DNA of 64,000 nt, taken from positions 2,170,001-2,234,000 of the forward strand of contig NZ_SDWT01000001.1 in assembly GCF_004137255.1 (NCBI RefSeq), written 5' to 3'. The DNA comes from Nocardioides oleivorans (GTDB taxonomy: Bacteria > Actinomycetota > Actinomycetes > Propionibacteriales > Nocardioidaceae). This document shows, piece by piece, positions 62,923 to 64,000 of the stretch (position 1 is its first letter; the number at the start of each line of letters is the position of its first letter). The notes beneath the pieces are model-generated. The model was not told where the DNA came from, searched no databases, and worked only from the letters and a program-made list of their open reading frames with translations. The position numbers and the translations under genes were made by a program.

Positions 62923-63702
62923 ATGGGTGAGCACCTCGGGAGCAAGGTCTTCGTCGGCACGGCGATCGCGGTCGTGGCCGCGCTCGGCATCACGCAGCCC
63001 GGCGCCTCGGCCGAGTCGGCGCCCGCGCCCGGCATGCTGCCGCCCACGACCGTGTGCCCCGTCGCGCCGGAGCAGCCGACCGGCGCCGCCCAGTCGCTCC
63101 CGCAGGACCCGTGCGAGCCGCCGTTCTACGACTGGGACGGCGACGGGTGGGAGGACTTCTCCGACAACTGCCCGCAGACGTCGAACCCCGGGCAGGAGGA
63201 CGCGGACGGCGACGGCACCGGCGACGCCTGCGACCCCACGCCGACCGGCGAGCCCACCACCCCGCCCACGACCCCTCCCACGACGCCGCCGACCACGACG
63301 CCGCCGACCACCAACCCGCCGACCAACCCGCCGACCAACCCTCCGGCGACGCCCACCGCCGGACCCGCCCCCACGACCGGTCCGGCCCCCGAGCCGATCG
63401 AGATCCCGGGCTGCACGACCGCGTGCCTCTACCAGCGCGAGGTGGGCCTGCAGGTGAAGGGCACCAAGCTCCGCGGCACCATCACCTCGCCCGCCACCGG
63501 CTGCCGCACGGGCGCCACCGTGACGGTCTGGCGCGTGCACAAGAAGGCCGACCGCCGCGTCATGGTCGTGTCGGCGAAGTCCAACGGCGCGTTCGCGATG
63601 AAGCGTCCTGCGCGGGCCGGCACCTACTACGTCACCGTGACCTCTCCGGAGCAGCCGATGTGCGCCTCCGCGAGGTCGCGCCAGGTGAAGGTCAAGCGCT
63701 GA
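62923..63702 (+). CDS. Secreted thrombospondin-type-3-repeat protein, paralogue 3
   Basis: A 259-residue secreted protein. A hydrophobic signal segment (VFVGTAIAVVAALGITQPGA) is followed by one TSP3 stretch (DWDGDGWEDFSDNCPQTSNP; DADGDGTGDACDP), a Thr/Pro-rich linker of about 40 residues built on PTTPPTT-type repeats, and the cysteine-containing C-terminal domain (PGCTTACLYQREVGLQ; TGCRTGATVTVWRV; YYVTVTSPEQPMCA). It lacks the P-domain-like N-terminal module of the other two. The Thr-rich linker is a plausible O-mannosylation target. The ATG at 62923 is preferred over a TTG at 62890. Confidence 0.75.
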   Translation: MGEHLGSKVFVGTAIAVVAALGITQPGASAESAPAPGMLPPTTVCPVAPEQPTGAAQSLPQDPCEPPFYDWDGDGWEDFSDNCPQTSNPGQEDADGDGTGDACDPTPTGEPTTPPTTPPTTPPTTTPPTTNPPTNPPTNPPATPTAGPAPTTGPAPEPIEIPGCTTACLYQREVGLQVKGTKLRGTITSPATGCRTGATVTVWRVHKKADRRVMVVSAKSNGAFAMKRPARAGTYYVTVTSPEQPMCASARSRQVKVKR

Positions 63703-63777
63703 CCCGGCAACCCCGGCTGTTCGCCCTGGGCAAACTCGTTCGCGCAGGTCAGGCACGCGACCTACGCTTGAGGGCAT

Positions 63778-64000
63778 ATGACGAACGCACCTGACCTCCC
63801 CGCCGCCGACTTCACGCTGCGTGACGCACTCGACGCGACCCGCGCCTGGGACGACGACACCATCGAGCTCGACGACCAGCTGCTCGACGACACCGCCTCC
63901 GACGAGTGGGGCGAGTCCGGCTACGACGACGACGGCGACCCCGAGGAGCTGACCGTCGGCGCCCAGGAGCTGGCCGAGCGCCACGCCCTGCGCCGCGTCG
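63778..64000 (+). CDS. hflX: GTPase HflX, N-terminal part (cut by window end)
   Basis: Only the first 74 codons are in the window. The protein starts MTNAPDLPAADFTLRDALDA, has an acidic region (EWGESGYDDDGDPEEL), and reads QELAERHALRRV at the border, which in actinobacterial HflX leads into the N-terminal domain. HflX splits stalled ribosomes. Its position after dapF fits the usual gene order, with the TSP3 genes and others between. A TACGCT hexamer (63763-63768) lies 9 nt upstream. Confidence 0.75.
   Translation, partial: MTNAPDLPAADFTLRDALDATRAWDDDTIELDDQLLDDTASDEWGESGYDDDGDPEELTVGAQELAERHALRRV

Overview
The window is very GC-rich DNA (about 70 %), densely coded, with many GTG and TTG starts, 4-nt ATGA/GTGA overlaps and several apparently leaderless genes (a TANNNT hexamer 6-9 nt before the start codon). 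Gene content and order point to an actinobacterium. The sets moeA-moaC-mog-GNAT-sepX, tatD-rpfB-rsmA-ispE and gluABCD-miaB-miaA-dapF-hflX are all actinobacterial arrangements. The style of the proteins suggests the Nocardioidaceae (Nocardioides-like), but no rRNA is present to confirm this. Everything looks chromosomal; no phage or plasmid functions were seen.

Layout. 0-5.2 kb: a eukaryotic-type UDP-glucose pyrophosphorylase, molybdopterin genes moeA, moaC and mog, a GNAT acetyltransferase and the divisome membrane protein SepX/GlpR. 5.4-6.4 kb: tRNA-Ala(CGC) and a PAS-ANTAR regulator. 6.4-10.7 kb: an ECF sigma factor divergent from an envelope-stress (Asp23/Gls24-AmaP-CsbD) operon whose leader carries large inverted repeats. 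10.7-17 kb: a flavin-type stress protein, a MerR-DICT regulator divergent from two SDR oxidoreductases, and a sugar ABC importer without its ATPase. 17-20.2 kb: a cobalamin riboswitch followed by a BtuCDF-type importer. 20.2-26.3 kb: a zinc alcohol dehydrogenase, a D-threonine/D-serine-type PLP enzyme, peptidase E, a membrane protein, and a divergent MFS/LysR pair with a clear LTTR operator. 26.5-41.6 kb: protein O-mannosyltransferase, an unusual copper/SOD-like/PKD secreted protein, rsmI, tatD, rpfB, a hydrolase and condensation-domain pair, rsmA, ispE, NfeD plus flotillin, a 216-bp tandem duplication and an ABC-F ATPase. 41.7-44 kb: MarR, methyltransferase, VOC and hotdog genes. 44-47.4 kb: gluABCD on the minus strand with a GlnR-like box. 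47.4-58.9 kb: RNA-ligase-like protein, GH16 glucanase, miaB, a one-gene cassette bounded by 83-bp inverted repeats, NUDIX, an antitoxin-like protein, miaA, a quinone-reductase/TetR pair, a RibD/DHFR-like protein, gamma-glutamyltransferase and dapF. 59-64 kb: an SDR, three related secreted thrombospondin-type-3-repeat proteins with a NYN-domain gene among them, and the 5' end of hflX.

How the genes work together. The first cluster couples molybdenum-cofactor synthesis with the gephyrin-like/SepX cell-division module. The riboswitch-led importer supplies cobalamin. gluABCD imports glutamate, probably under nitrogen control. miaA and miaB act in successive steps of tRNA A37 modification. rpfB, NfeD/flotillin, PMT and the TSP3 proteins are envelope or surface functions.

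The most unusual structures are the inverted-repeat cassette at 51108-52299, the 216-bp duplication behind the flotillin gene, the long hairpin behind rpfB, the copper/SOD-like/PKD fusion at 28260-30008, and the TSP3 protein family at the right end.
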